64,000 bases of DNA from Punica granatum (taxonomy: Eukaryota; Streptophyta; Magnoliopsida; Myrtales; Lythraceae), in contig NC_045128.1 in the NCBI RefSeq assembly GCF_007655135.1, positions 25,142,811-25,206,810 on the forward strand, written 5' to 3'. The position numbers and the translations under genes are program-made. This document shows positions 1 through 11,437 of this stretch, one piece after another; position 1 is the first letter of the stretch; the number at the start of each line of letters is the position of its first letter. Under the pieces are notes generated by a model, which saw nothing but the letters and a program-made list of their open reading frames with translations, ran no database searches and was not told the DNA's origin.

Positions 1-1231
1 ACCGATTTAATGAGTCCGAGATTGGCATTTTTCGTGAGAAATTGCCAAATGTCTGTATGAGACTCGGAAGCCGGTTTTTCTCCTTTTATGCATTCAGAGC
101 GGAGTTACCCACTTCTGACAGCATATCTTGTATCTGCATCCCACGTCGGTCATTTTGACATAAATTGTCAAATTACGTGGGCACTTGACCCTTAAGCCGG
201 TAAATGCAAATATGGAGCCGGAGATGTCCTAGGAAGCCGAAACTGGATTTCTCAAATTGTTTTTTGAGTTTCTTGGGCGATCCGGAGATCACTGTGATCT
301 CTGTTTGCCGAGATTTGGCCTCTAAGGATATAAAAAGTGCATCTGAGACCCTTAAAGCACTACTCGAGGGGTCTAGATGAGTTGTGTGTTTCATTCCGAC
401 GATTCCACATTGAGCCTTGAGAAGGCTAGCATTGTGTAAGGTAAGCATCCAGTGTCAAGTTTCCCCAAGAGGACCTCCGGATAGGGATTTCCACTGAAAA
501 TGGTCTTTTGTGCTCCTTGGAGGTTACTCAGGAAACCGAGAAGGGTTTTGCTGTCTGTTTTGCCCAATTGCGAATGTCCATTGGAGTTTTAAGGGCAATG
601 TCGTGTGAACTTCGTTTGCCGTAATTCCATTAGACCAGTCTCCGGTTATGCTCTTCTGAAGAGGGGTATGCCCATTTTGTCGCTTGGAAGTCATTCAGGG
701 TGTCTGTATGGCTTCCAAAAGACAATCTAAAACACCACTCGTGCTCTGTATGATTGTGGGGCATGGCTGCATCTGATATTTGGAATTAACTTTTCTCCGA
801 GAAACCGGCATTTTTGGACTTCCACTGAAAAGTTGTCTGTATACAGAAAGTTGTTCTGTATAGAGCAGATGATTTGCGAAATGCGTTTGAAGACACTTTT
901 CATTTGTTTGGCGTTGATGTGGATTTTTGAAGTCTAATATTGGCTATCTTCCGACGGACGAGCGAACTATCGGAAAATAGGATTGTCCATGTAGTACATT
1001 GGAAATGCCGGTTTTGGAGGTTGTTGAGCTCTCTAGCCACTCTGTTACCCTTTGGTGACCCCTGGAGTCCTTCTGTCGCATGCATATGTCATCTGTTCAA
1101 TTTTGCCAACTTGAGGATGAATAGTGATTTCTTGCTCTACCGAGCCGTTTTCTATATTCCTACTCAAGTCATAGTCTGGACCATTGCCGATATTGTTGTT
1201 TGGAATGGTGAGCCAAAATGGGGTGCTGACA
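1..1231 (-). mobile_element. LTR-like repeat R, copy R1 (partial, runs off the window)
   Basis: Read on the minus strand, the repeat starts at 1231 with TGTCAGCACCCCATTTTGG and continues past the left edge. The same sequence starts at 43207 on + (R2) and at 50547 on - (R3). The start TGTCAGCACCCC and the long non-coding body resemble LTRs of large plant Ty3-type non-autonomous elements, but no coding domain is present. Compared with R2, R1 and R3 hold several hundred additional bases shortly after the start. The repeat interrupts a copia gag at 1232. Short open frames inside it have no recognisable protein features. Confidence 0.6.
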
Positions 1232-1505
1232 GGGATACTAGAGGGTGTTTGGATAACTAGAGATGAGGATGAAGAAGAGATGAGTGAGGAATTTGTGTCA
1301 GCCATAGAAGGAAAAAAAAAGAAGATATGAACGGGAAGGGCTGTGAGAATGGTCACATATCAGGACCAAGAGAGGCTAAGGATTAGTACGGGTGTTATCC
1401 CGATTTGAGGCTTTGATACCATAAAGATTAGAGAAGAAATGGCTGAATCCTCACATAATTAGGTGAGGTGAATTTCATTGTAATATATAGTCGTATACAG
1501 TGTTC
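1232..1505 (-). mobile_element. Ty1/copia 5' end remnant: LTR tail, PBS and gag start
   Basis: On the minus strand a primer-binding site TGGTATCAAAGC lies at 1421-1410, one base different from the usual initiator-tRNA-Met copia PBS. It is followed by a roughly 100-bp leader and an ATG at 1305. The first 24-25 codons after it (start MADTNSSLISSSSSSLVIQ) have the Ser-rich N-terminus seen in copia Gag proteins. The frame then runs straight into the LTR-like repeat R1 at 1231. The sequence right of the PBS, up to about 1505, is probably LTR remnant, but its outer end is not defined. No other part of this element is in the window. Confidence 0.6.
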
Positions 1506-1994
1506 TGTGAACATAAACTATCTAAACATGACTAAAATACGTAATATATACAGAGTAAGTTATAATGAGCTATAATGACATAAGATATGCTAAGATTTTG
1601 GATAATCGTCTCTATTAGCATCTTACCTTAAAAAAAATAATATATCGTAAACGAGATGGACAAAAAATAACATAAAAAAATAATATATAATAAATTAGAC
1701 GGGCGAAAACAAAACGAAAGATGGACAAGTTATGAAACCTACAGTTATACTCTATATCGATTTTGGTGAGAGAGAATAAACTAGACAACGTTGTAATAGA
1801 TTAAGAGAGATAATCTAGATTTGTATGTGTCAAACAAATGTATAAATCGAAAGAAAATTTAACAAAATGTGAACAAACCAGATGCTGGCTAAAAGTTAAT
1901 TTTTTTTATTTATAAAAGAGGGTCATGGATCTCGTACAATAAAATAAAAATTCTAATAGCATAAATAGTTTCACAATGAGTATCGAATCTGAAA
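1506..1994. repeat. Flanking segment repeated near the right end of the complex
   Basis: Bases about 1610-1990 align with 50985-51335 in the same orientation. Shared landmarks include the AATATATCGTAAAC block, the AATAAACTAGACAACG-type block and the GTCAAACAA block. The similarity stops close to 1990, where the duplicated gene module begins. An LTR-like R repeat lies a few hundred bases to the left of both copies. No gene was recognised. Confidence 0.6.
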
Positions 1995-2789
1995 CTTGAT
2001 TAGTCTCTGCAGCAACTTCTACCTCAGTGATTGCTTGAATAGTTTACGTCCTGATTTCGGGATTCCTAAGATTATCGGTGTTTGTTTATGTTGATAAATC
2101 TATTTAATAGTTGTTAGTTGATCAAACAAGCAAATTTGTCATTTGGATATAGGATATGTAGGACACACAGATGTAAATGTCTCAAGAATTCTGTACAAAA
2201 GCTTTCGTTGCCCGAGGTTTTCAGTTGCAGGAACCTCCGATGAAATACGTTCTATATATTGATTGTCTACTTGTTTCTTGGTTACCGAGGATGTCCGTGG
2301 GGTTCGTACGAGGAGATTATCTAATTTTCTTTGTAGGCTGATTGTTGTTTCCCCACCATGATACGAAAACCTTTTTTTCAACTAGAGGATTAGCTAGCAT
2401 CATGCCCATGCATTAATTTACAATTGGATTTTGAAGAATTAATTGTATCATAGAATTTTCCAATATTCGAAAATCATAGCCTACAATTATCCATCCATTA
2501 TCCTGTAAGCCATACTTAAGCCCGAATTTTCATATTAGCAGTACAAGTCTTCAAACAGAGGCATTTCTTGAATTCCGTGTTACACAAACCATTACAAAAG
2601 ACTAAATTAGACAGCTAGGACCAAACCAACACCTGCACGGGATTAATTAGCCTCAACCATTCGGCTGATGATACCCATGGTTTTACCCAAGAAAAAAAAT
2701 AGAAATAACCTTCATACGGGAGTTTCTTAGTCTTTGATAAGAAAAGGAAAGCTGTAATAATGTATGATCAATAATTTTTAACAAGTGAT
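1995..2789 (+). pseudogene. 3' remnant of the unknown-function gene (module A) and its 3' flank
   Basis: Only the last codons survive: LEU-ASP followed by the TAG stop at 2001-2003. The downstream flank is shared with modules B (15868 on), C (28701 on) and D (32649 on). The rest of the gene is absent because the repeat at 1506-1994 joins directly. The flank keeps the stretch GCCCGAGGTTTTCAG near 2208, which module D also has (one base different) and which B and C lack. The flank ends at the convergent DUF247 gene. Confidence 0.65.
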
Positions 2790-4130
2790 CTAAGAGCTGC
2801 CTGATGACATGAAGAGGCGAGGGCAGCTATATGCCGAACAAACTGTCTGGAGGGCCATCAGCAGCAAGAGAATGACCGCCCCAAGCAGTGCGAGTATCCT
2901 CCAAAACCGATGCAGATACTCATTCAACAACTTCATTCGTTTTATTCTCGCAGATTCATTATAGAAGTTCTTCACCCCTTTAATAGTCTCATCCATCTCT
3001 GAATCTATAGGCAACTCGATCGACTTGCTCATCTTGTTGAACAACTTTGCGACTTCTCCGTCCTTGAGATTGCTCACTATGATCCCGTTCTTGACGAGCA
3101 ACTTGACGTCATCCTCAGTGTCTATGATCCCGTCCATAAGCTCGATGTATTGGGCAAATTTCAAGCTTGACATGTTTGCCATCGCCTCATAAGCTATGAG
3201 GTTTCGAATTATGACCTCTGAGTTGACTCCTAGTTCGATCATGGGAAGAAAGAACATGGCAGTCTCCTTGTCAAACTGGATGGACTTTATGTTGTCGGTT
3301 TTGCAGAACTTAATGCCAGCTTTGGAGAGGGAAGTAGCGGTTGGGATTAGGTTCTGGCTGGTGACCGGAGCTTTGGCCCAGGCAGCTGATACACTTGATG
3401 TCACATCAGAAATTGGGAGCTTCATCAAGCCTCTGATCAGCTCAACGTGGGGTTTCATTATATGACCTGTGAGGGGAATGCTTCCCACAATTTCTAAGGC
3501 CCTATCGGCCCTTTCATAAAAATCCCTTTCATTAAGATCGCTCTCATGAGGAAATTTCACTTCTTTGTCCTCCTCGATGAATATGTCATCAGGAATTTCG
3601 ACTCTGCATTCCCCTTCCTTCTGCATGATGATGTTATACAAAAGATCTAACAAATGTGCGCTCTTGAGAGCCTTTTCCACTGAGAATGCCGAGCATAGGA
3701 ATTTGATGGGCGAGAGACGCTCGCAGAAACCCACCAAAATCTGCGGGAAGATTTCCTTGACGATTTTCCAATTCCCAGGGCACTCAAGGGTCAAGAGCTT
3801 CTCTAATACAAAGATTGGGATCTGGTTCTCGAGCATCATCGGGTCCCTCATAATTGCATCTTCTGCCAGCTTCCTTCCCGTGGAATCGGCCAAGAATTTC
3901 AAATGCTCTGAAGACTTGAGGAAATCCTTCTTGATCCCGTTCCGACAAAGGAAATCAAACAAGAAGAGACCATCAACGGCCATTGTCCAAGCTAGGACAT
4001 CTTGATTCAACTCCAAGAACTTGCGATACGAAGCTCTAATGTGAGGGTCAAGCCTTTTGAGCTTTCCAGTGAGAACGTCAAACTTTGGCCCATTCATGAA
4101 ACCTTTGTGGACTCATTTTGCGGCATCAGT
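2790..4130 (-). pseudogene. DUF247 (UPF0481) gene, module A, exon 2
   Basis: This exon encodes the body of a plant DUF247 protein. The acceptor AG is at 4132-4131, and the frame runs to TAG at 2792-2790. Features seen include QNIL/ENQIPIFVLEKLL-type text (the conserved NQIP block), a PTATSLSKAGIKF block typical of the family C-terminal half, and a C-terminal hydrophobic helix (ILALLGAVILLLLMALQTV) as expected for a membrane-anchored DUF247 protein. The sixth codon of the exon is TGA (4115-4113), where modules B, C and D have CGA, so translation from exon 1 would stop near residue 90. The family has no proven biochemical activity; in grasses some members act in self-incompatibility. A restart at the Met at 4097 is possible but would lack the N-terminal domain. 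Confidence 0.85.
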
Positions 4131-6399
4131 CTAATCACAGATTTATGGTTAGATGGAAGAAACGAGAGATTAGAAGACATCAATAAAATGTCCATTGCAT
4201 AAAACATCATAAATCAGGAATTTTATCTATTTTTTAATCTAGAATTAACTTTATCTTTTTTAGAGTTATATGATCTACCATCCGTAAATTTTTCCATTAA
4301 TTTTACTGACGTGGCAAATGGGCTTGTGATGTCGTATTGGAATGCATCTAAATTTTAAAAAATTATCGATAAGTAATCAGAAAAATTTAACAAAAATATG
4401 AAAATTTTCCGGAAAAATAGTAAATAAAATAAAATGTAAAAAGTTTAAAAAAATTCTGAAAGCTAAGGAAAATAAAACGGACTAAGTAAAATGAGAAAAA
4501 CAGTAATAAATAAAAAATATAAATATTAATATTAATTATTAAAAATTCAAAAATAAATTATGAATACAAAAATATTCATAATGATTTTCAAAAGTACAAA
4601 TAAAATTTGAAAATTAAATAATCCAAAGACGTGTCATAGCTGGAGGAGAAAACAAACTGCCGAAAAAGACGCGCCGATCATATTGTCCTCAATGAAGTCC
4701 ATTGGATTCGTTAGCTACATGAAGTTTTAGAGGCAATATTAACCTAGTTGTTGTGAGATTGTTGGACTTGATTCAGACTAAACCAACCTTAGTTAAGGCC
4801 AAATCGTAAGAGTAAATTATCTTAGATCCGACCATTGAGGCGAATAAAGGATAACAAAAGTAGATAGTAAGCAGCATGATAGATAGAGAGAGTTATAATG
4901 ATTTCAGGGGATATTTGCCCTCATGAGATATTCAAAAATTAAATAAATTTGTATATGAAACATTAAATCTAAAATTTTACTCTTAGGGCAAAACTTTTTT
5001 TGGGTGAATTCTTAGGACAAACTTTTTTAACTCAAACTTTTTATACCTACATGTAATTAATTTTTGAAAATTTTAGGAGGGCAGCTGACCCCTAAGATCA
5101 ACATGCTTTTCCCCTTTTTCTACGATGCCACTTACGTTCCACTTTACCGAACCCTTAACGCCTCCCGGCTCAAAGCAAGATATATAGCTCATTCCTAAAA
5201 TTGACCTCAATTGATGCTAATTTGCCCCAGTAAAGTCCGACAAGCTTAAAATGGTCGACTAGGCTAACCTCGTTGAGGTAGTCTTTTCTCTTCTCATATT
5301 TTATCTTGAAATCTCTTTAAATTAGTTAATTTTTTAATTTTATCGATATTTTCTAAAACTATGACTAATTTCTTTTATGTTCGAACTTTATTTTTTGAAA
5401 ATTTTTAGTAATTTATATTTGGGTAAATTAGATTTCCCTCTCTTGAGGTATTACTAAATAACACTCTACCCTATTTTTAACAAGAAAATGACATCCTACC
5501 CCATTCTTGGCAAGAAAATGACACTTCACCTCATTGGCTAAGTTGACTTAATAAAACAAAGTTCTTTTGGTCCCCATCCTTTAGTCCCGTTTCTAATTTT
5601 TACCCTATTTCAAAGTTAGTCTACTTTGGACATCCTATTTGAGTTTCCATCAAATCTATTGACGTGGAAATTATTTGCAAATGAAAAATAATTTTAAGAA
5701 TCAAGAAATTTAAAAATAAAAAACAATTTCAAGTACTTTGAACTAGGTATATAAAGACTATAAAGCTCTTTAGTTATTTGGGCGAGGTATTGATTCGGGG
5801 GGGCCCTCCCTTAACATGGATATCCAAAAGTAGAAGCTCTACAAGATTTCTTGAGAATAAGGATCGCACCCAATCAAGCTACCAACCGAGGTTATTGTTT
5901 GCCAAAGTATATATTGCACGTAGTTTCCCCCAGGTGATGGATGCTACTTGGAACCACAAGTTTTTCTAGATAATTTGCTAATATGGAAATTTTCCCAAAA
6001 AATAATAAATAAAAAAGATGATGACACAAGGAGTAGCAGAGGGGATGGTGCAGGCCACCACCTAAGCAAAATAGATGGAAAACACTAGCTGATAATTATC
6101 ACTTGGAATGGGAGTGCTAAGGGGTGGGGGCGTTTGTTGGTCGAATAGCCACATATATAGGGTATCGAGGATCTCAGTGAACAATTATATTTTTGACTTT
6201 GCAGCATACTCTTTACATTTAATAGTACAAAAGTTTTCTATTCACAAAAATATTACATGATTGTAGGGTTATATTGAGGTCAATATATCGAAAGTATCAA
6301 TTTAAGATATTGTGGAAAGCAACATTTATGGTCGAGGAGTTATTTAAAAAAAAACATATTATTCTTAAAAATATTGCACATAATAGATCAATTGAAAAT
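4131..6399 (-). other. DUF247-A intron, distal part (no gene)
   Basis: AT-rich intron sequence between exon 2 (2790-4130) and exon 1 (9754-10005). It aligns with 17980-19655 in B, 29791-31235 in C and 34853-37300 in D. The block about 5520-6015 is present here and in D but missing from B and C. The deletion endpoints fall at a short direct repeat containing AATGACAC. The open frame at 5778-5969 has no protein features. Nothing else was recognised. Confidence 0.7.
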
Positions 6400-7647
6400 T
6401 TAAAAAATAGCCAAATTGGACAAATAGTGTAATATTAAGAATAAGATCAAGCAACAAAAATTAGGATAAAATTGAAAGCATTTAAAAGTTGAGAACCCAA
6501 GAAAGAATTTTCTTATAATGTCAACATGGTTAATGGGGTAAAGGTGCCAATTTTTATGAAGAATGAGGTTGAGTGTCATTAACCTCAAGGGGCTAGATTA
6601 GTGGTAAAGAGGGTTTCAGGATTCGAGATTCGAATCCCCTTGAGGCCACTTGCCATGACTTAATGCCTTGTTTATCCGTTTCGTGTGTCGCAGGGGGCGC
6701 ACGAAACTTGGAGGATTAGTCGGGCCAAACTTAGACATCCATGGTCATAAAAAAATATATCGAGTGTCATTGGGTAAAACCTTAAGGGTAGGGAGTATAT
6801 TTTACCATTTATATTTATATTTTTCTCTATTTCTTTATCATTTTTGAAGTTTCTTTTTTGTTATATTTTCCTGAATTTTTAACTTTACACTATTTCTTTA
6901 TTATATTTTTCTCTAACTTTTTCTATTTTGTTAACTTTATTATTTTTGAATTTTTTTTAATTCCTGTTATTTTTATTTACCTTTCTGATTTGTTCTTAAA
7001 TTTTTTTGACCTTTACTTTTCTTTTTCTTTTTTGAATTTTTATGCATTTTATATTATTCTAAATTTTTCTAGTGCCACATCACTCGACCATTTGGCATGT
7101 CAGCAAAATTAATAGAAAAGTTCCAGTATTTCTATATAAAATAATAAAATTCATACTAGATTTGAAAAAATAAATTCAAAATTCATGATTTTTTACGCAA
7201 TTAATACGTGTTTTGGTAATTAACCATCCTAATTTTTTAATTTGTAATCTAATATACGTAAAATCAGTAACAACATTTTGCTAAATTTGAATATTTTTCA
7301 TCTTCACAAGATATCTAATAAGTTAGGACAAATTAATAATTTTATTATACAACTACCGACTCGGACATTGTTTGGATACGTGGAAAAAGGAGAGGAGAAG
7401 ATGGAAAATTGTATAAAATTTTCAAAAACTCTCATACCAGTTTCCCTTTCTTTCATTTTTCTCTCTGGTTCTCTCAATCCAAACGGAGGGTTACACTCAC
7501 TTTTCTTCTCTCAATTTCAACTTCCCCTCTCTCGTTTTTAACGTAAAATATAATTTACGTTAAAATATTTTTCTCTCGAGTAGTAGCAGTAGTTCAACCT
7601 ACCTCCTTTGTTTCGTTTTTTTGTCCTTATTGTATGTTTAAATATAA
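6400..7647. repeat. Intron segment S, copy 1 (duplicated at 10228-11437)
   Basis: This roughly 1.2-kb segment starts with CCAAATTGGACAAAT and recurs in direct orientation at 10228-11437, on the other side of exon 1. It recurs partly in module B (19655-20453). It contains a SINE and a T-rich stretch that yields meaningless Phe/Leu-rich open frames. Its right end is the junction with a copia fragment. Confidence 0.75.
6581..6761 (+). mobile_element. tRNA-derived SINE (family 1), segment S copy 1
   Basis: The element shows a tRNA-like head: an A-box-like TAGTGGTAAAGA near 6598, and a B box GATTCGAATCC at 6627-6637. An A-rich tail follows (ATAAAAAAATATAT). It is flanked by target duplications: TTGAGTGTCATT at 6569-6580 and GAGTGTCATT at 6762-6771. 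Paralogous copies carried along by duplication are at 10399-10587 and 19831-20015. A separate, more divergent insertion is at 12839-13039. A functional tRNA gene is ruled out because no cloverleaf can be completed. Confidence 0.75.
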
Positions 7648-7806
7648 TAGAGGAAATAAATGATTATTTCAAATCATAGAATCCCTGTATAAATGCTGTA
7701 TTTAATTGTATTTATTTCTTTCCTGAAATACATCATGTACATACTCTATATATTTCAATACAATTTACCTCTAACTGTAAGTTGAGGTTTCAGCCATACT
7801 TCTACA
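7648..7806 (+). mobile_element. Ty1/copia 5' LTR fragment
   Basis: Sequence directly left of a copia PBS, ending in TTCTACA at 7806. The paralogous segment at 11404-11437 continues without this insert, so the left junction is near 7647. The piece is too short for a whole LTR and no matching 3' LTR is in the window. Confidence 0.55.
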
Positions 7807-7814
7807 ATCTTAGA

Positions 7815-7826
7815 TGGTATCAGAGC
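7815..7826 (+). other. Copia primer-binding site (initiator tRNA-Met)
   Basis: TGGTATCAGAGC, the classical 12-base complement of the initiator tRNA-Met 3' end. It lies about 95 bases upstream of the gag ATG at 7921. Confidence 0.85.
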
Positions 7827-7920
7827 CAACGATCGAGTAATTCATACAGTTCATATCGATCAGGCCAACCTATCTCTCTTCTCTTCCTGTTTCTGAATTT
7901 CTTCTCCTCTTTTCTTTTCA

Positions 7921-9705
7921 ATGGCTGACTCTACTTCAATTCTCCACCTTCCTTCCTCTATTCCTACCGTCCAAGTTAAATTAAATGGTCAGAATTATAT
8001 GTTCTGGAAGGGAATTATGAGTCCCTTACTCGAGACCTATGGTCTCCTTTCCTATGCTGAAGGAAAAATATCAGAGCCTAGCAAAACTATCACAGGATCG
8101 GATGGCAGTGTCTCGCAAAATCCAGAGTATCAGCAGTGGATCTCCAGAGATAGATTTGCACTAACCTGTATTATGCTTGCAGTGACTGAAGATATTGGCG
8201 TCACCATCCTTTCTGCCAAGACGTCCCACGAAGCTTGGCACTCCTTGGAGACTGCTTTCCTCAGCCAAACAGCCGCACAAGAGGATCTTCTGGAACAGCA
8301 ATGGCGTGACCTCCGCAAGGGCCCTCTGTCAATGCTGCGATTCATCAATGAAGTCAAGAGGAAAGCTCTTAATTTCGCTCAAATCGGAAAACCCAAGACT
8401 CAAGCAGACATAAATCGACGTATCTACACTGGCCTGGGACCAGAATGGGAGCCTCTCATCCTAGCAAAATCGGACTCGATGATAACTATGAGTCTCGATG
8501 AACTTACCTCCCTCCTCATGGGGCACGACGAACGCCGCTCCTATGCCGGCATACACGAGCAATCAGTCTCGGCTCCTCTCTCTAGTATCCTTGGACCACC
8601 GCTCATCGAAGCAAATTATGTCGATAGTCGAGCGAAAGACAACGATCGGAGTCGCGGAAAGAACAGGGGTAAAGGCACCGGCAGAGGAAATGGGAACGGA
8701 GGCGGCAGTAGATACGGCGGCTACAGCGCCGGACACTTCGGCGGCCGCAGCGGATCCTTCTCAAGGGGTCACTGGAGTGGACAATCAAACTCTCGAGGGG
8801 GTTCTGATTTTCAGAACTCTGGAAGACAGTTGCAAGGAATTAGAAACCCTAATTTCGCGACAGGACAAGGAAGACCTGGCGGATCGGGTCAGCAATTTCA
8901 CTTGACCCACCCGATCCGAGATCCGCGACACTCTCGATCCGGCCCTTTCTCTCAGCCCGCGGCTTTTCAACCGTTTGGGTCCTCTCGGCCCGGCCCATTT
9001 CGAGTCCAATCCAATTTAACTTCACCGTACAGCCCAGCCTCCTCATCAGTTCTGTGTCAGAACTGCAATAGACCCGGCCATATTGCCCCATTTTGTCAAT
9101 TCAGTTATTTTTCTGATGTTCAGGCTAATCTGGCTGAAGTTTTCTCTCAGGGAATTCATGATCTCGACTGGTATATGGACTCAGGTGCTACACATCATGT
9201 CACCTCTGACCTTGCCAACCTAAATATTCATGATGAGACACCATCTTCGGATCACATCTATGTTGGCGATGGTAAATCTCTTCCCGTACTTGCCTCTGGC
9301 TCCTCTACTATCAAACAATCCTCTCGCCCTCTGCACTTAAACCATATTTTATATGCCCCTAATATTTCCAAAAACCTCATTTCTATTTCTAAGTTTGCTC
9401 GAGATAATACCTGCTTTTTTGAATTTCATCCTGACTTCTTCATTGTTAAGGATCAACGAACGCACCAGGAACTTTTGCAAGGCCCAGTTAAGGATGGACT
9501 ATATTGTTTCCACTCAAGAGACAGGCCCACCAGTCATCCTCAAGCTCTTCTTTCTGCTTCTAGCTCAAGTAATTTATGGCATCAGCGTCTTGGTCACTCG
9601 TCTTTTCCAATTGTCCGTCGAGCTTTAGGCTCTTGGACTCTTATCTCACCGCAATCCCAGGCTTGGAAAATGCCAAGAAGGAAAAGAGGGGAGCCCAGTA
9701 CATAA
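7921..9705 (+). pseudogene. Truncated copia Gag-protease ORF fused to host intron sequence
   Basis: The frame starts at the ATG 95 bases after the PBS. The Gag half (about residues 1-230) resembles the UBN2-type copia Gag. A Gly/Arg/Ser-rich segment follows (about 240-300). Then come a CX2CX4HX4C zinc knuckle with Cys379, Cys382, His387 and Cys392, and an aspartic protease motif Asp420-Ser-Gly-Ala. The pre-integrase block LWHQRLGHS follows and is cut at 9628. Integrase, RT and RNase H are missing. From about 9629 the last 25 codons read host sequence that matches the DUF247 intron at 20643-20710. The protein resembles RE1-type copia polyproteins; this is inferred from motifs. Confidence 0.85.
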
Positions 9706-9753
9706 ATTATTAAAAAAAAATGTAGAAGCATGAGATATATTATTCTGACAAAC

Positions 9754-10005
9754 CTTAACTCTCTCCATTTCAAGAAGCTCCGGCCGGAGATGGTGGTAGG
9801 GTCCGATGGAGACGAGCTGAGGGATGTAAGCCTCCGGGTTAATGGAGCTTAAAGACTTGGGGACTTGAAATGCACAAACATCTGCTACGATATCGTTTTC
9901 GAACTCATCGACCAGGATCTTCCGAACATTATCGTGCCAGATCTGGGTCTTCGTGTCGGAAGGTGTATTTGTTGCCGGTCTTGAGCCCCCATTCAATGAA
10001 GACAT
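9754..10005 (-). pseudogene. DUF247 gene, module A, exon 1
   Basis: Eighty-four codons from the ATG at 10005 to a GT donor at 9753-9752, phase 0. The encoded N-terminus carries the family hallmarks: a basic amphipathic start, an FQVP segment, then YIPQLVSIGPYHH and LLEME. It matches the B exon 1 nearly residue for residue. Exon 2 is 5.6 kb away because the intron received a copia fragment. A TATA-like box lies about 80 bases upstream of the ATG. The gene as a whole is scored as a pseudogene because of the TGA early in exon 2. Confidence 0.8.
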
Positions 10006-10080
10006 ATCGTTAAATACTGAGGTTAAGTTGTGGGCTTGTTGATGGGTTGCATGGTATGAAGCATTCCTGCAAATGCCATG

Positions 10081-10089
10081 CTTATATAG
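10081..10089 (-). promoter_or_regulatory. TATA box of DUF247-A
   Basis: On the minus strand the sequence is CTATATAAG, about 80 bases before the ATG at 10005 and in otherwise mixed sequence. The matching site in module B reads CTATGTAAG (21072-21080). Confidence 0.55.
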
Positions 10090-10398
10090 AGCCTTGTTGA
10101 GTGGGCTGTGTGTTTAATTTGATAAATAATTCAATTTGTCTGTCTCATGTAAAAGTGTCGACTACATATACTGCATTTTTTTTATAGTGAATTAATCTTA
10201 TATCATATAGTGTGTCAAAGTGAATAAACCAAATTGGACAAATATTGTAATATCAAGAATAAGATCAAGCAACACAAATTAGGATGAAAGTGAAAGGCAT
10301 TTAAAAGTTGAGAACCCAAAAAAGAATTTTCTTATAATGTCAACATGGTTAATGGGGTAAAGTGTCAATTTTTATCAAGAATGAGGTTGAGAGTCGTT

Positions 10399-10587
10399 AA
10401 CCTCAAGAGGTTGGATTAGTGGTAAAGAAAGGTTCTAGTATTCATCCGATTTCAGGTTTGAATCCCCTTAAGGCCACCTGCCATGGCTTAATGCCTTATT
10501 TATCCGTTTCATATGTCGCAAGGGGCGCACGGAGCTCGGAGGATTAATTGGGCGAAACCTGAACACTCTCAATCATAAAAATATATA
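10399..10587 (+). mobile_element. tRNA-derived SINE (family 1), segment S copy 2
   Basis: Paralogue of the SINE at 6581-6761, with the same target-duplication position. It therefore arose by segmental duplication and not by a new insertion. The B box has drifted (GGTTTGAATCC). Confidence 0.7.
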
Positions 10588-11313
10588 TTGAGTGTCATGG
10601 GGTAAACCTCACCGGAGGAGAGTATATTTTACCCTTTTTATTTATATTTTTCTCTTCTTTATTGTATTTGAAGTTTCTATTTTGTTATATTTTCCTGAAA
10701 TTTTTAACTTTTTTCTGAATTTTTATATATTTTTTGAATTCATGTAATTTTTATTTGCCTTTCTGATTTGTTCTTAAATTTTTTTGACCTTTTCTTCTTC
10801 TTTTTTTGAATTTTTATGCATTTTATATTATTCTAAAATTTTCTATTGCCACATCACTCAACTGTTTGGCACGTCAGCAAAATTAATAGAAAAGTTCTAG
10901 TATTTCTATATAAAATAACAAAATTCATGCTAGATTTAAAAAAACCAAGCAAAATTCATGATTTTTTACTCAATTTATACATTTTTTGGAATTAACCACC
11001 ATATTTTTAATATGATCTACGTAAAATTAGTAACAACATTTTGCTGAATTTGAATATTTTTCTTCTTGATGAGATATCTAATAATTTAGGACAAATTAAT
11101 AATTTTATTATACAACTACCGACTCGGACATTGTTTGGATACATGGAAAAAGAAGAGGAGGAGATGGAAAACTGTATAAAATTTTCAAAAACATCCATAC
11201 AAGTTTCCCTTTCTTTCATTTTTCTCTCTGGTTCTCTCGATCCAAACGGAGGGTTACTCTCACTTTTCTTCTCTCAATTCCAACTTCCCCTCTCATTTTT
11301 AACGTAAAAAATA

Positions 11314-11314
<1 letters not shown>

Positions 11315-11344
<30 letters not shown>

Positions 11345-11368
11345 GTTCAACCTACCTCCTTTTTGTCT

Positions 11369-11401
<33 letters not shown>
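11315..11401. repeat. (AAT)n microsatellite pair inside a tandem duplication
   Basis: Two (AAT)n runs of about ten units each (about 11315-11344 and 11371-11401). Each is followed by AGTTCAACCTACCTCCTTT, so the run and its flank are tandemly duplicated. Confidence 0.85.
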
Positions 11402-11437
11402 GTTCAACCTACCTCCTTTCTGTCCTTATTGTATGTT

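Larger units (their letters stand above)
10228..11437. repeat. Intron segment S, copy 2
   Basis: A direct repeat of 6400-7647, placed upstream of exon 1. The junction at 10227/10228 replaces the upstream sequence that module B keeps at 21210-22670. It includes SINE copy 10399-10587, with TTGAGAGTCGTT at 10387-10398 and TTGAGTGTCATG at 10588-10599. Confidence 0.75.

Noticed and set aside
3196..4202. Plus-strand open frames opposite DUF247 exon 2 (also at 16805-18051, 29363-29862, 34293-34712)
   Set aside because: Shadows of the minus-strand coding sequence with no independent features.
6581..6761. tRNA gene
   Set aside because: A and B box are present, but no acceptor stem or anticodon arm can be formed, and an A-rich tail and target duplications point to a SINE.
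6858..7112. Small membrane protein (Phe/Leu-rich open frame)
   Set aside because: It lies in a T-rich stretch of the duplicated segment S, and the paralogous segments at 10620-10870 and 20060-20230 do not keep the frame.
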